The notes under the pieces were generated by a model that did not search any database, was not told the origin of the DNA, and was given only the letters and a program-made list of their open reading frames with translations. The translations under genes were made by a program, and so were the position numbers. Positions 16,241 through 23,683 of a stretch of DNA of 29,235 nucleotides are shown one piece after another. Origin of the DNA: JAHFJU01 sp964354865 (lineage in GTDB: Bacteria; Patescibacteriota; Gracilibacteria; UBA1369; UM-FILTER-53-11); NCBI GenBank assembly GCA_964354865.1, contig CAYHBN010000009.1:1-29235 (forward strand), given 5' to 3'. Position 1 is the first letter of the stretch, and each line of letters opens with the position of its first letter.

Positions 16241-16295
16241 ATAGTACTAATACGTTAATGGCGTGTAATCGTACAGCTTTTAATGTATTAGTCAA
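16233..16295 (-). CDS. Possible 20-codon leader peptide upstream of the 571-aa gene
   Basis: On the minus strand a TTG at 16295 is preceded, with 8-nt spacing, by the Shine-Dalgarno AGGAGGT (16310-16304), the only strong one noticed near a start in this window. The frame reads 20 codons and stops at TGA 16235-16233, overlapping the ATG of the 571-aa gene (16240-16238). This would allow translational coupling. There is no homology evidence, and a TTG start and chance overlap are real alternatives. Confidence 0.3.
   Translation of the reverse strand: MTNTLKAVRLHAINVLVLYE
16246..16292. repeat. 13-nt inverted repeat upstream of the 571-aa gene
   Basis: Arms ACTAATACGTTAA (16246-16258) and TTAATGTATTAGT (16280-16292), complementary at 12 of 13, with a 21-nt centre. 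On the plus-strand RNA the odd pair is a G-U wobble; on the minus-strand RNA it is A-C. The proximal arm covers the TATTAG box 6 nt before the ATG, so it may be an operator or RNA hairpin controlling the 571-aa gene. By a rough estimate about one such repeat could occur by chance in a window this size; the location is what makes it interesting. Confidence 0.5.
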
Positions 16296-16313
16296 GGTCT
16301 TTTACCTCCTAAC

Positions 16314-17567
16314 TCACTCTTTTCTCTCATCTAAGGTCACTTTTACCTCAAAAGTTGCTCCATTTCGCATCACTTTTAACGTAATGGTATCGCCTGGAAC
16401 ATGTTTTTGCACTACCGTTTGTAGGGTGTTATCTTCGGTGATTTTTTCTTCATCGATCTCTAAAATAACATCGTCTAGTTTGAGTCCCGCTTTATCTGCA
16501 GGGCCACCAACAATTACGCCAAAGTCTTTTTGCGCTCGATCACCGGTAATGAGTGCTCCGTAGGTAACTCCTTCAAGTTTCAAATCTTTCGCCTTTTTTT
16601 CATTGAGGATTATATGAGAAACGCCAAGGAGTGGTCTTACTATTTTCCCAAATTTTTTCACGCTCTCAATTGCAGGAATCACTTGATTAGCGGGAATCGC
16701 GAATCCCACGCCAGTTGCACCTTGATCAATTGCCGTATTAACTCCTATTACTTCGCCATCTAAATTTATAAGTGGGCCACCTGAGTTACCAAAGTTAATT
16801 GCAGCATCGGTTTGAATAAGTCCGGTGAGCGTTTCACGAAAACTTCCACGAGCGTCTCCTGCATTAATTTCTCTGCCAACTGCACTAATAATTCCGCCCG
16901 TCACGCTATTTTCATATTGTCCGCTCGCATTGCCTATGGCAAATACCTTTTGACCAACTTTAAGTTTCGATGCATCGGCCATTTCTACAAAGGGCAATTT
17001 TTCCGGTTTTGCGCCAAATGTTTTTTTCTCGTTTTGCTTCGTAGATTCATTTTCAGCAGGATTTTTTACATGCAGCTGAACCAACGCCAAATCATTTACC
17101 GGATCTCTGCTTATCACCTCGACGTCATACTGCGTTCCATCTGCGGTAAAGGCGGTGTAATCGGCTGCCTGATCGGTCACGACGTGTTTATTAGTAACAC
17201 TTAACCCATCGGCCGCAACAATAAAACCAGTTCCGCCTGAAACTTGTTTTTTGCGTGTTTTAGGTTGGCTAGCTGGGTCTTCTTGTTCGGGTTGAATCAT
17301 GCCGAATGGGCCAAAAAATTGGATAGGATTTTGTTGCATTACCGAAATATCTTTTGTCGCCGCAATGCTCAATACCGATGGCGCAACTTTTTCAATTGCC
17401 GAAATAGAATCAGACTCCTCTACATAATGACGTTCTTGCACAATTTGTGTGCCGTTTCCATACGAATTAGCATTATTCCTGGTTTGTAATTTGCCCGAAA
17501 TGCCGCCGCCAATAATGCCGGCTATAAGTGCGATTGCAGTGAACTGAAGTAGTTGTTTGTAATTCAT
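16314..17567 (-). CDS. htrA: HtrA/Deg-family (S1C) serine protease with PDZ domain
   Basis: Envelope quality-control protease. 417 aa. N-terminal membrane anchor or signal at ~5-24 (LLQFTAIALIAGIIGGG), a linker, then a trypsin-like domain with catalytic H128 (TNKHVV), D159 (DPVNDLAL) and S262 (GNSGGPL), and one PDZ domain at ~315-415 (GVIVGGPADKAGLKLDDVI). An Asn/Lys-rich insertion at ~168-190 interrupts the protease domain. The anchor plus single PDZ matches DegS/HtrA-like forms. The ATG at 17567 is supported by TATAAC ending 5 nt before it. It is divergent from fthC with only 20 bp between starts and upstream of the exported 571-aa protein, which may be a substrate or merely a neighbour. 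Confidence 0.95.
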   Translation of the reverse strand: MNYKQLLQFTAIALIAGIIGGGISGKLQTRNNANSYGNGTQIVQERHYVEESDSISAIEKVAPSVLSIAATKDISVMQQNPIQFFGPFGMIQPEQEDPASQPKTRKKQVSGGTGFIVAADGLSVTNKHVVTDQAADYTAFTADGTQYDVEVISRDPVNDLALVQLHVKNPAENESTKQNEKKTFGAKPEKLPFVEMADASKLKVGQKVFAIGNASGQYENSVTGGIISAVGREINAGDARGSFRETLTGLIQTDAAINFGNSGGPLINLDGEVIGVNTAIDQGATGVGFAIPANQVIPAIESVKKFGKIVRPLLGVSHIILNEKKAKDLKLEGVTYGALITGDRAQKDFGVIVGGPADKAGLKLDDVILEIDEEKITEDNTLQTVVQKHVPGDTITLKVMRNGATFEVKVTLDERKE

Positions 17568-17572
17568 ATGAA

Positions 17573-17580
17573 GTTATACT
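17573..17580. promoter_or_regulatory. Overlapping divergent -10 elements of htrA and fthC
   Basis: Plus strand: TATACT (17575-17580), 7 nt before the fthC GTG, with TTGTTT (17553-17558) 16 bp upstream. Minus strand: TATAAC (17578-17573), 5 nt before the htrA ATG. The two boxes share 4 bp, so both polymerases would compete for one site. Inference from sequence. Confidence 0.5.
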
Positions 17581-17587
17581 TATAGAT

Positions 17588-18181
17588 GTGGATACAATTT
17601 CTCACATCTCAAAGAAAAAATTAAGAAATAAAATGCTCACACAACGCAGGTCTCTTTTACCTGATGAGCGTGACGCTCAATCGAGACGAATAATCGACCG
17701 ACTTCTTACGAACTCAGTCTTTACGAATGCAAAAAATATATTTTGTTATCTATCGCGTGATGACGAGGTATCAACAGGTGATTTTATTACCGAAGCTCTA
17801 AAAACAAAGCAGATTTTTTTACCTAAAATATGTGATGATTTATTGGTGCCTACTCGTTTCACCGGTGAAACAAATTTAGTAAAAGGATTATATGGAATTT
17901 TAGAACCTCAGTGCCCGGTTATGCCTTCTGAAAGCCTCGAAATCGATCTTATACTTCTGCCCGGAGTTGCGTTTGATACAGAGGGCAATCGATTGGGCAT
18001 GGGCAAGGGTTACTACGATCGTTACCTTAAAACAATCCCCGCAGTTACGACGGTTGGCCTTGCCTTTGATTTTCAAGTTGTCGACAAAGTTCCAACTGAT
18101 GATTATGATGTTCCTGTTTCTTTCGTCGTAACTCCTAACGAATTTTATACATGCAAACCGACTACTTCAAATCGCTCATAG
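17588..18181 (+). CDS. fthC: 5-formyltetrahydrofolate cyclo-ligase
   Basis: Returns 5-formyl-THF to the active folate pool as 5,10-methenyl-THF using ATP. 197 aa. N-terminal KKKLRNKMLTQRR is the usual basic start helix; the C-terminal signature LPGVAFDTEGNRLGMGKGYYDRYL carries the phosphate-binding Gly-rich loop and the YYDRYL motif. The GTG start at 17588 follows the TATACT box by 7 nt and precedes the family N-terminus by about 8 residues. The 3' end overlaps glyA by 31 bp, so the two are probably translated from one transcript. GlyA is known to make 5-formyl-THF as a side product, which gives the pairing a metabolic sense. The gene is also called ygfA or MTHFS. Confidence 0.93.
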   Translation: MDTISHISKKKLRNKMLTQRRSLLPDERDAQSRRIIDRLLTNSVFTNAKNIFCYLSRDDEVSTGDFITEALKTKQIFLPKICDDLLVPTRFTGETNLVKGLYGILEPQCPVMPSESLEIDLILLPGVAFDTEGNRLGMGKGYYDRYLKTIPAVTTVGLAFDFQVVDKVPTDDYDVPVSFVVTPNEFYTCKPTTSNRS

Positions 18182-19413
18182 AACAAGATTCTCGCGTTTC
18201 AGAAATTATTTTGGCAGAGGCACAGAGACAGGCCGATGGTATCGAGCTTATTCCTTCTGAAAATTATGTGAGTCCTGCGGTTTTAGGAGCAATGGGTTCG
18301 ATTTTAACGAACAAATATTCAGAGGGATACCCAGGCAAACGTTACTACGGAGGACAAGAATTTATTGATCAGGTAGAGAATCTAGCCATTGAGCGTGCAA
18401 AAAAATTGTTCAACGCTGAGCACGTTAATGTACAGCCGTATTCTGGCAGCCCCGCAAATGCCGCCATTTATATGGCGCTTCTCGAATATAAAGACACGGT
18501 AATGGGATTAAAGCTCGATCAAGGCGGACATATTACTCATGGCTTACCGATAAGCTTTTCAGGTAAATTCTATAATTTTGTACAATATTTGGTTGATCCG
18601 ACGACGCATCGCCTCGATATGGATCAAGTTCGCAAAATAGCACTTGAGACAAAGCCGAAAATGATCGTTGCGGGTTACTCTGCATACCCTCGTGATATCG
18701 ACTGGAAGGCATTTAAGAGCATTGCAGACGAAGTTGGTGCTATCACCTTTGCCGATATTTCTCACATTGCGGGGTTGATTGCAGGTGGGCAACTCGAAAA
18801 TCCTATTGATCACGGCTTCGATGTTGTAATGACCACTACTCATAAGACTCTTCGTGGTCCGCGAAGTGCAATGATTATGTGTAAGTCTAAATTTCAAAAA
18901 GCGATTGATCGTGCGGTTTTCCCAGGATTACAAGGTGGCCCTCACGACCATACGACTGCGGCAAAAGCAGTGGCTTTCGAAGAAGCAGCAAAGCCAGAAT
19001 TTAAAGAGTACGCTGCTCAGATTATTAAAAATGCAAAATGTTTGGCTGATGAACTCACCAAGCGCGGCTGGAAACTCATTACCGGTGGTACCGATAATCA
19101 TTTAATGGTGGCCGATCTTTCAGTTGTTGGTATTAAAGGAGCCGATGCACAGGTTGCCCTCGACGAGGCAGGCATCACACTCAACAAAAATACGATTCCA
19201 TATGACCCACGCGGTCCGATGGATCCAAGCGGTATTCGCTTCGGAACTCCTGCAATTACGACTCGTGGCATGAAAGAGCCCGAGATGGTAAAAATTGCCG
19301 AGTATATGGATGAAGTGATCAAAAACCACAACAAGCCGGAGGTACTGGGTTCTGTTAAAGATAAGGTTAAAACACTGTGTCAGGGTTTCCCGGTGCCGGG
19401 AATTAAGCTATAA
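18151..19413 (+). CDS. glyA: Serine hydroxymethyltransferase
   Basis: PLP enzyme interconverting serine plus THF with glycine plus 5,10-methylene-THF. 420 aa, normal length. Motifs: IELIPSENYVSPAVL near the start, KYSEGYPGKRYYGG, the VNVQPYSGSPAN segment, DISHIAGLIAGG, and TTTHKTLRGPR with the PLP lysine K232. The ATG at 18151 lies within the end of fthC (31-bp overlap) and gives the family N-terminus; there is no Shine-Dalgarno. Its TAA stop forms part of the TATAAT box of the next gene. Its products feed FolD (one-carbon units) and PurD (glycine) encoded earlier in the window. Confidence 0.97.
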   Translation: MQTDYFKSLIEQDSRVSEIILAEAQRQADGIELIPSENYVSPAVLGAMGSILTNKYSEGYPGKRYYGGQEFIDQVENLAIERAKKLFNAEHVNVQPYSGSPANAAIYMALLEYKDTVMGLKLDQGGHITHGLPISFSGKFYNFVQYLVDPTTHRLDMDQVRKIALETKPKMIVAGYSAYPRDIDWKAFKSIADEVGAITFADISHIAGLIAGGQLENPIDHGFDVVMTTTHKTLRGPRSAMIMCKSKFQKAIDRAVFPGLQGGPHDHTTAAKAVAFEEAAKPEFKEYAAQIIKNAKCLADELTKRGWKLITGGTDNHLMVADLSVVGIKGADAQVALDEAGITLNKNTIPYDPRGPMDPSGIRFGTPAITTRGMKEPEMVKIAEYMDEVIKNHNKPEVLGSVKDKVKTLCQGFPVPGIKL

Positions 19414-19414
19414 T
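19409..19414 (+). promoter_or_regulatory. -10 element of the HExxH protein gene, overlapping the glyA stop
   Basis: Perfect TATAAT whose inner TAA is the glyA stop codon, 7 nt before ATG 19422. TTTCCC (19386-19391) is 17 bp upstream. Just upstream lies the perfect palindrome TTCCCGGTGCCGGGAA (19387-19402) within the glyA 3' end; it has no T-run and may be chance. The start would be leaderless. Confidence 0.6.
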
Positions 19415-19421
19415 AGAGGGA

Positions 19422-20645
19422 ATGCCTCAACCTAAAAAAGAAATACCTGTTACGCCAGACGTTTTGCCGAAAACTACCCAACCAGTTATCGGGCCTATCG
19501 AATCTCGAGAATCGACGACGTTTGTTGGCAGTGCAATGACTCACTTAGATAAAGCGAGTCAGATTAATGAGCTTACTGGTGATACGTCACAAACCTTGGC
19601 CGATGCGCTGGTTGATGATACAGAGATGTACGCACATCTGCAAAATCTAAAGAGTCTCTTTGCTCTCAAATTGAGAAATTCAATTCAGCATTTGAACATA
19701 TATTCAGGCAGTATTAAGCCGAACATGGAGCGCATGGTAAAGGAGCTCGATGTCGACTTTGATACTGTTATGGTATCGCTTCTCAACTATGTGAATATTC
19801 GTGAAAATCCAGTGGTTCGCGAACGAATTTTACAACAGAAGGGTGTTGCGCGTTTTGTGTTTATGAATGCACCACGAGAAGATTACTATGGTCGTTTTGG
19901 AAAGCACGATGGGAATGCAATCGAAAATAACAGTATTTATATAACAGACGATATAAAAAATAATGAGTATCTCTCATTTCGAGGCGTTGTGTATCATGAG
20001 TTTATTCACTCCTTGTTAATGCCCCAAGATATTGTTTTTAGTCATAAAATTATTGCAAAATATAATTGGTTTTTCGAAGGTATGACCGAGGTTCTTTCGT
20101 CGTATGCAACATCAACTAAAAAAGATGCAACCTATGGCGATTATCGAGCCATCGTTGCAACACTTTTTGAAGTGAACCAAAATGCGGCACTCGCTTTTTT
20201 TGTAACAGGCGATGACGAGATGTACATGGAAACACTCTCACGCACGTTGGTATTTGAAAAAGGATTTAAGCCAGAAGAGGCACAGCTGCTTATATCGAGA
20301 ATTCGTACTGCCCAAAGTGATTTTGACTCCATTAGCTTTGATACGGCGAAGCAAACAGTTGATTATCTTGCCGATAACTTAGTAAATGTTGATTCAAAAA
20401 CGCAAGAAGAGCGGCAACAAATGGCGATAGATATTATTAGTAGTGTGCAAATTCATGGGAGTAATAGTGCTGCGAGTAACTTTGATTGGGATCTGTTTTT
20501 TCCTCTACTGCAATCTGCATGTGGCGAAAAAGCACATACGGTATATACACATTTTCTTGATATGGATTTAAGGAAAGAAAACTTTTTCCAAGTACTTGCC
20601 GCTGATATTCGCGGTGCAGCGGCTTCGCCGCCAGATTTGTATTAA
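19422..20645 (+). CDS. Putative gluzincin-like zinc metallopeptidase
   Basis: 407 aa, no close family recognised. Residues 191-197 read YHEFIHS, a HExxH zinc site (H192, E193, H196), preceded by the hydrophobic FRGVV as in metallopeptidase active helices. Twenty-three to 27 residues later EGMTE offers E219 or E223 as third ligand, the spacing and style (EGxxE) of gluzincins. The N-terminal ~60 residues are Pro/Thr-rich; no signal peptide or membrane segment is seen, so it is probably cytoplasmic unless secreted by an unusual route. The C-terminal half is helical. It is transcribed from its own TATAAT overlapping the glyA stop. A protease is likely; the substrate is unknown. Confidence 0.7.
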   Translation: MPQPKKEIPVTPDVLPKTTQPVIGPIESRESTTFVGSAMTHLDKASQINELTGDTSQTLADALVDDTEMYAHLQNLKSLFALKLRNSIQHLNIYSGSIKPNMERMVKELDVDFDTVMVSLLNYVNIRENPVVRERILQQKGVARFVFMNAPREDYYGRFGKHDGNAIENNSIYITDDIKNNEYLSFRGVVYHEFIHSLLMPQDIVFSHKIIAKYNWFFEGMTEVLSSYATSTKKDATYGDYRAIVATLFEVNQNAALAFFVTGDDEMYMETLSRTLVFEKGFKPEEAQLLISRIRTAQSDFDSISFDTAKQTVDYLADNLVNVDSKTQEERQQMAIDIISSVQIHGSNSAASNFDWDLFFPLLQSACGEKAHTVYTHFLDMDLRKENFFQVLAADIRGAAASPPDLY

Positions 20646-20688
20646 AAATGCTTCTATAGAGCCGTTTTTCGGTCTGCGTTGCATTTTT
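20644..20688 (+). terminator. Composite hairpin after the HExxH protein gene
   Basis: AAAAATGC (20644-20651) and GCATTTTT (20681-20688) form a perfect 8-bp stem, with a small inner GCCG/CGGT hairpin in the 29-nt loop. The 3' arm ends in five T. The stem begins in the stop codon and its 3' arm overlaps the TTGCAT of the tRNA promoter. Plausible terminator. Confidence 0.4.
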
Positions 20689-20706
20689 ACTATCTACCGT
20701 TATAAT
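20679..20706 (+). promoter_or_regulatory. Promoter of tRNA-Leu(GAG)
   Basis: TTGCAT (20679-20684), 16-bp spacer, perfect TATAAT (20701-20706), then 17 nt to the first base of the tRNA. Confidence 0.65.
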
Positions 20707-20723
20707 AAGCGCACGTTTTTCGT

Positions 20724-20807
20724 GGGCAGGTGGCGGAATGGTATACGCGCACGCTTGAGGTGCGTGTGCCGAAAGGCGTGAGGGTTCAAGTCCCTTCCTG
20801 CCCACCA
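20724..20807 (+). tRNA. tRNA-Leu(GAG)
   Basis: Acceptor stem GGGCAGG/CCTGCCC with discriminator A and encoded CCA. TGGCGG-type D arm typical of Leu. Anticodon stem CACGC/GCGTG with loop TTGAGGT, anticodon GAG (reads CUC/CUU). Long class II variable arm with GCC-GAAA-GGC, and T loop TTCAAGT. All parts pair well. Confidence 0.95.
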
Positions 20808-20829
20808 AATTGACATAATATTTGCGCCT

Positions 20830-22563
20830 TCATTCAAAGTGACGGTCTATAATTTGCCGTAAAACCGCAGTAATCGCCTTTCTATCTTCAACAAGCAATA
20901 ATCCATCGGGGCTATCTTCAGCATCGATATCTTCTGATGGACAATCAGCTTGTCTGTTTTGAGTATGAATTAGGTTTGTTGAAAAACCGGCGTGCGTTGA
21001 AAGGGCTTTGTTTTTATGTAGCTTGGGAGTAATTCCGTTCTGTTCTCGCCATCGGTTTAATGCCACAGTTGGGTCTCCGTCGTAATATACGATTTTTTTT
21101 GGCTTTCGCTCTGGATTTTTTTCGAAATATTTTTCCCAAAATTGCTTGGATTTTATTGTCGTTTTTGCTCGCTCAAACAGTGCGCCATAATAAAATAAAC
21201 TTTTCCGGTCATCTGAGTCACTTACATCAAATTTTTTCAATAATCGTTTTTTTGTTTCGTCCCAACTTGAAACATATCCACCATTTTCATCATGAAACAG
21301 ATATTTTCGTATTGCCATTTTAATATGGGGATTGAATGAAATACCGATTTTCTTAAAAAAAATATCAATTTTCTCTTTAAAAGACTTTTTTTCATATTTA
21401 TTATATTTTTTTATAAATAGTTCATTCCACTCTGTTTCACAAACTTTAGATTGAGCAAGTTTATTAATTTCACTAGTAAACTCGTCTTTTTCATTAGGTT
21501 TCATTTGGTCATCCAACACGTACTGTGATCCTGTTACAGGGTCAACATCTGCATTTGCAGGAATAAACGCTATACCTGCGTCAAGGTCTATACCCTTTTG
21601 ATTCTCCGTCCAAACGAATAAGTCGGTGTATTTGTCGGCCGCGCCCAGGTCTCCTATATGAGCATCTCTATTCGATGACATTGGCATTAAATCATGGCTA
21701 CTTTTATGTGGATTCATGAACTTAAATTGCGATGCCACAAATACTGATGGATATACCAAAAAGATTTCATTTTCTCTTTCGCTGCCATAGTAATGATCGA
21801 GCACCTGCTCTGATGCAAAATGTATTGCTGCTTGGTCGCTGAGGCTTCCTTGTGCCCCAAACATGCGCTTGAATTCTTCGTCAGAAATTGAATTTATTCC
21901 TTTTGCATGATCGAGTGCTTCTTCTTTTGTTGCAGGATTATTTAAAAATCTTTCTAGAACCTCTTCGTCTTGTATTTCTCCACGAATACAGAGTTGCATC
22001 ATAGAGTGTAGTCGACGTTCATCAAGGATTTTTTCAAAACTGTCATGATGCATTCCTTGGTTAGTAAAGTGATCAGGTAAATCAGTGTGGTCTCTGATCC
22101 CTTGTCTTGTGACATGAGTTACTACTTCGCCGGGAAATCTTTTCATAAGCAATATGTAATCATCGAGATCAAGTTGCTTGAGGTGCTCTTCTGTAAATAA
22201 TCCTAAAATTTCTTCGTTAGTATATGGAGTTTTCTCCCAACGTTTTTTTTCTCGTTCTACAAAATCACTTATATGTTTTTGAATTTCTTCATCACTGATT
22301 TCTCCATCTAGCCGCTCGTCTGCATTTTGTAGAGCATCGGTTAGTAATTCCAGGTGCGTTACGTATTTGTTCTTTGCTTCGTTGATTTTTTCATCGTCAG
22401 TACTCACTACTTGTAAAATACCTATAGCTTTTCTTGTCTTGTTTCTTTGTTCATGAAGAGGAGCGTGAGGATCATGTGATAGGTTATTCGATTCCCTAAT
22501 CAGATGATTTACTTCATCGCCCTCGCTTGAAAATGAAGAAAGATACTGAGGAATTCTACTCAT
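20830..22563 (-). CDS. 577-aa protein of unknown function
   Basis: No named domain recognised. The N-terminal ~120 residues are charged and helical. A central region (~140-340) contains GEVVTHVTRQGIRDHTDLP, HHDSFEKILDERRLHS, AAIHFASEQVLDHYYGSE, NEIFLVYPSVFVASQFKF and a stretch with GIAFIPANADVDPVTGSQYVLDD. The C-terminal region holds KQFWEKYFEKNPERKPKKIVYYDGDPT followed by ALNRWREQNGI. I recall similar sentences from uncharacterised Patescibacteria proteins; this is memory without a search. Many His, Asp and Glu in the centre could bind metal, but no known catalytic motif is seen. No signal peptide or membrane segment. TATAAT lies 22 nt before its ATG, with an AT-rich leader like that of the 1319-aa gene. 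Convergent with tRNA-Leu and divergent from the lipoprotein gene. Confidence 0.85.
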   Translation of the reverse strand: MSRIPQYLSSFSSEGDEVNHLIRESNNLSHDPHAPLHEQRNKTRKAIGILQVVSTDDEKINEAKNKYVTHLELLTDALQNADERLDGEISDEEIQKHISDFVEREKKRWEKTPYTNEEILGLFTEEHLKQLDLDDYILLMKRFPGEVVTHVTRQGIRDHTDLPDHFTNQGMHHDSFEKILDERRLHSMMQLCIRGEIQDEEVLERFLNNPATKEEALDHAKGINSISDEEFKRMFGAQGSLSDQAAIHFASEQVLDHYYGSERENEIFLVYPSVFVASQFKFMNPHKSSHDLMPMSSNRDAHIGDLGAADKYTDLFVWTENQKGIDLDAGIAFIPANADVDPVTGSQYVLDDQMKPNEKDEFTSEINKLAQSKVCETEWNELFIKKYNKYEKKSFKEKIDIFFKKIGISFNPHIKMAIRKYLFHDENGGYVSSWDETKKRLLKKFDVSDSDDRKSLFYYGALFERAKTTIKSKQFWEKYFEKNPERKPKKIVYYDGDPTVALNRWREQNGITPKLHKNKALSTHAGFSTNLIHTQNRQADCPSEDIDAEDSPDGLLLVEDRKAITAVLRQIIDRHFE

Positions 22564-22585
22564 ATTTTATATTTATATTGGCTTA

Positions 22586-22591
22586 ATTATA
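22586..22591 (-). promoter_or_regulatory. -10 element of the 577-aa gene
   Basis: Perfect TATAAT on the minus strand, 22 nt before the ATG at 22563. No clear -35. The leader would be about 15 nt and consists almost only of A and T. Confidence 0.45.
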
Positions 22592-22602
22592 CCATAATAT
22601 GG

Positions 22603-22608
22603 CATACT
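22603..22608 (+). promoter_or_regulatory. -10 element of the small lipoprotein gene
   Basis: CATACT ending 6 nt before ATG 22615, with a possible TTGGCT (22578-22583) 19 bp upstream. The start would be leaderless. It lies in the 51-bp divergent gap to the 577-aa gene. Confidence 0.45.
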
Positions 22609-22614
22609 TTTGAT

Positions 22615-22830
22615 ATGAAAAAAATCCTTATTCTTTCGTTGTGTTCGATTTTATTACTCATGTCTGGTTGTTTTAAATTCACACCTCAGGCAGAGTTTGA
22701 GGCACAGCAAAAAAAGGCTGCGGCAGTTACTGTTTCAACCACTGCTACTAGCGATGAGTCCCTCACGCTCGTCGATGTTGAGGTGAAAGATGAAGTTCCT
22801 GCAAGTTCAACTGACGTTACGGCCAAATAG
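22615..22830 (+). CDS. Small lipoprotein
   Basis: 71 aa. MKK start, hydrophobic segment ILILSLCSILLLM and lipobox MSGC with the lipidated Cys at residue 19. The remainder is a short polar tail rich in Ala, Thr, Ser, Val and Glu with no fold apparent. It would be attached to the outer face of the membrane after signal peptidase II processing. Function unknown. Its last 24 bp overlap the end of the convergent nfo gene, so each gene constrains the other's C-terminus. Confidence 0.8.
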   Translation: MKKILILSLCSILLLMSGCFKFTPQAEFEAQQKKAAAVTVSTTATSDESLTLVDVEVKDEVPASSTDVTAK

Positions 22831-23664
22831 TTTTTTCAGTCGATTCATATTTTCTACATCTGGACCTTCGCCAGCAATTCCGGGTACCTCGAGTATCCAC
22901 GAGGCATGGTGAAGGTTTTTTTGTTCCGCAAAGTTTTTTAGACCCTCGAGCCCAATATGTCCGTCGCCAATATTTTCGTGCCGATCGGTGTGTGAGTTCG
23001 CGAGCGTTTTTGAGTCATTAAAATGAACCGCTACGATGTTTTTTAGGCCAAAGGCTTTCTCCCATCGATTCAGCGCAAATTCTATATTTTCTTTTGAAAA
23101 ATGGGGGATTACGCCCGAGGCGAAAATGTGTGCCGTGTCGAGACAAATTTTTAATCGCGGGGATTTTACTGCATGAAATATCTCGCCTAGTTCGTCGCCG
23201 TCATAACAGAGTTTTGATCCTCCTCCCGATGAATTCTCCATAATCAACAAGCTGTCACCAGGCACTGCAGCAAGAACTTTTTTTATTCCCTCGGCGGTAT
23301 AGCCGAGCCCCTCTTTTCGTTTGCTATTCGATCCCATGTGAAAAATAAGTCCGTTTGCGTTCAGTGCGTTCGCAATTTTAAAATGTGCGCTCAATGACGC
23401 CACAGATTTCGCACGTAGGTCTGCTTTATCTGAACCAAGATTTACTAAATATGCGGCATGGAGAAAAACGCTTTTTACCCCGCTTTTAGCGCGCGCTTCG
23501 TTGTACGCCGTAATCGCCGCTTCATTTGGCTGCGATGCAAACCACTGCCTCGGTGATGCCCCAAAAAACTGAATAGTCTCAGCGCCTATTGCATCAGCAT
23601 TTTTAAATCCATTTGAAAATCCACCAGCGACCGAAACGTGCCCGCCAAGAAGTGTATTTGTCAT
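22807..23664 (-). CDS. nfo: Endonuclease IV (AP endonuclease)
   Basis: Base-excision-repair enzyme cutting DNA 5' of abasic sites. 285 aa from ATG 23664. AP2Ec TIM-barrel motifs occur in order: GGHVSVAGG, VFLHAAYLVNLGS, GLIFHMGSN, LLIMENSSGGGSKLC, CLDTAHIFASG, VHFNDSKTLANSHTDRHENIGDGHIG, and WILEVPG, which carry the His, Asp and Glu ligands for the Zn cluster. ATG 23664 puts the protein start 5 residues before the GGHVS motif; ATG 23688, whose ATGATTAA overlaps the stop of the upstream ndh gene, would add 8 residues and suits translational coupling. Same strand as ndh, so probably one transcript. Ends overlapping the lipoprotein gene by 24 bp. Confidence 0.93.
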   Translation of the reverse strand: MTNTLLGGHVSVAGGFSNGFKNADAIGAETIQFFGASPRQWFASQPNEAAITAYNEARAKSGVKSVFLHAAYLVNLGSDKADLRAKSVASLSAHFKIANALNANGLIFHMGSNSKRKEGLGYTAEGIKKVLAAVPGDSLLIMENSSGGGSKLCYDGDELGEIFHAVKSPRLKICLDTAHIFASGVIPHFSKENIEFALNRWEKAFGLKNIVAVHFNDSKTLANSHTDRHENIGDGHIGLEGLKNFAEQKNLHHASWILEVPGIAGEGPDVENMNRLKKLFGRNVS

Positions 23665-23683
23665 ATTCGAAGTGTTATTCTTA

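Noticed and set aside
19387..19402. Palindrome TTCCCGGTGCCGGGAA as a glyA terminator
   Set aside because: It lies inside the coding sequence and is not followed by a T-run; one or two such palindromes are expected by chance.
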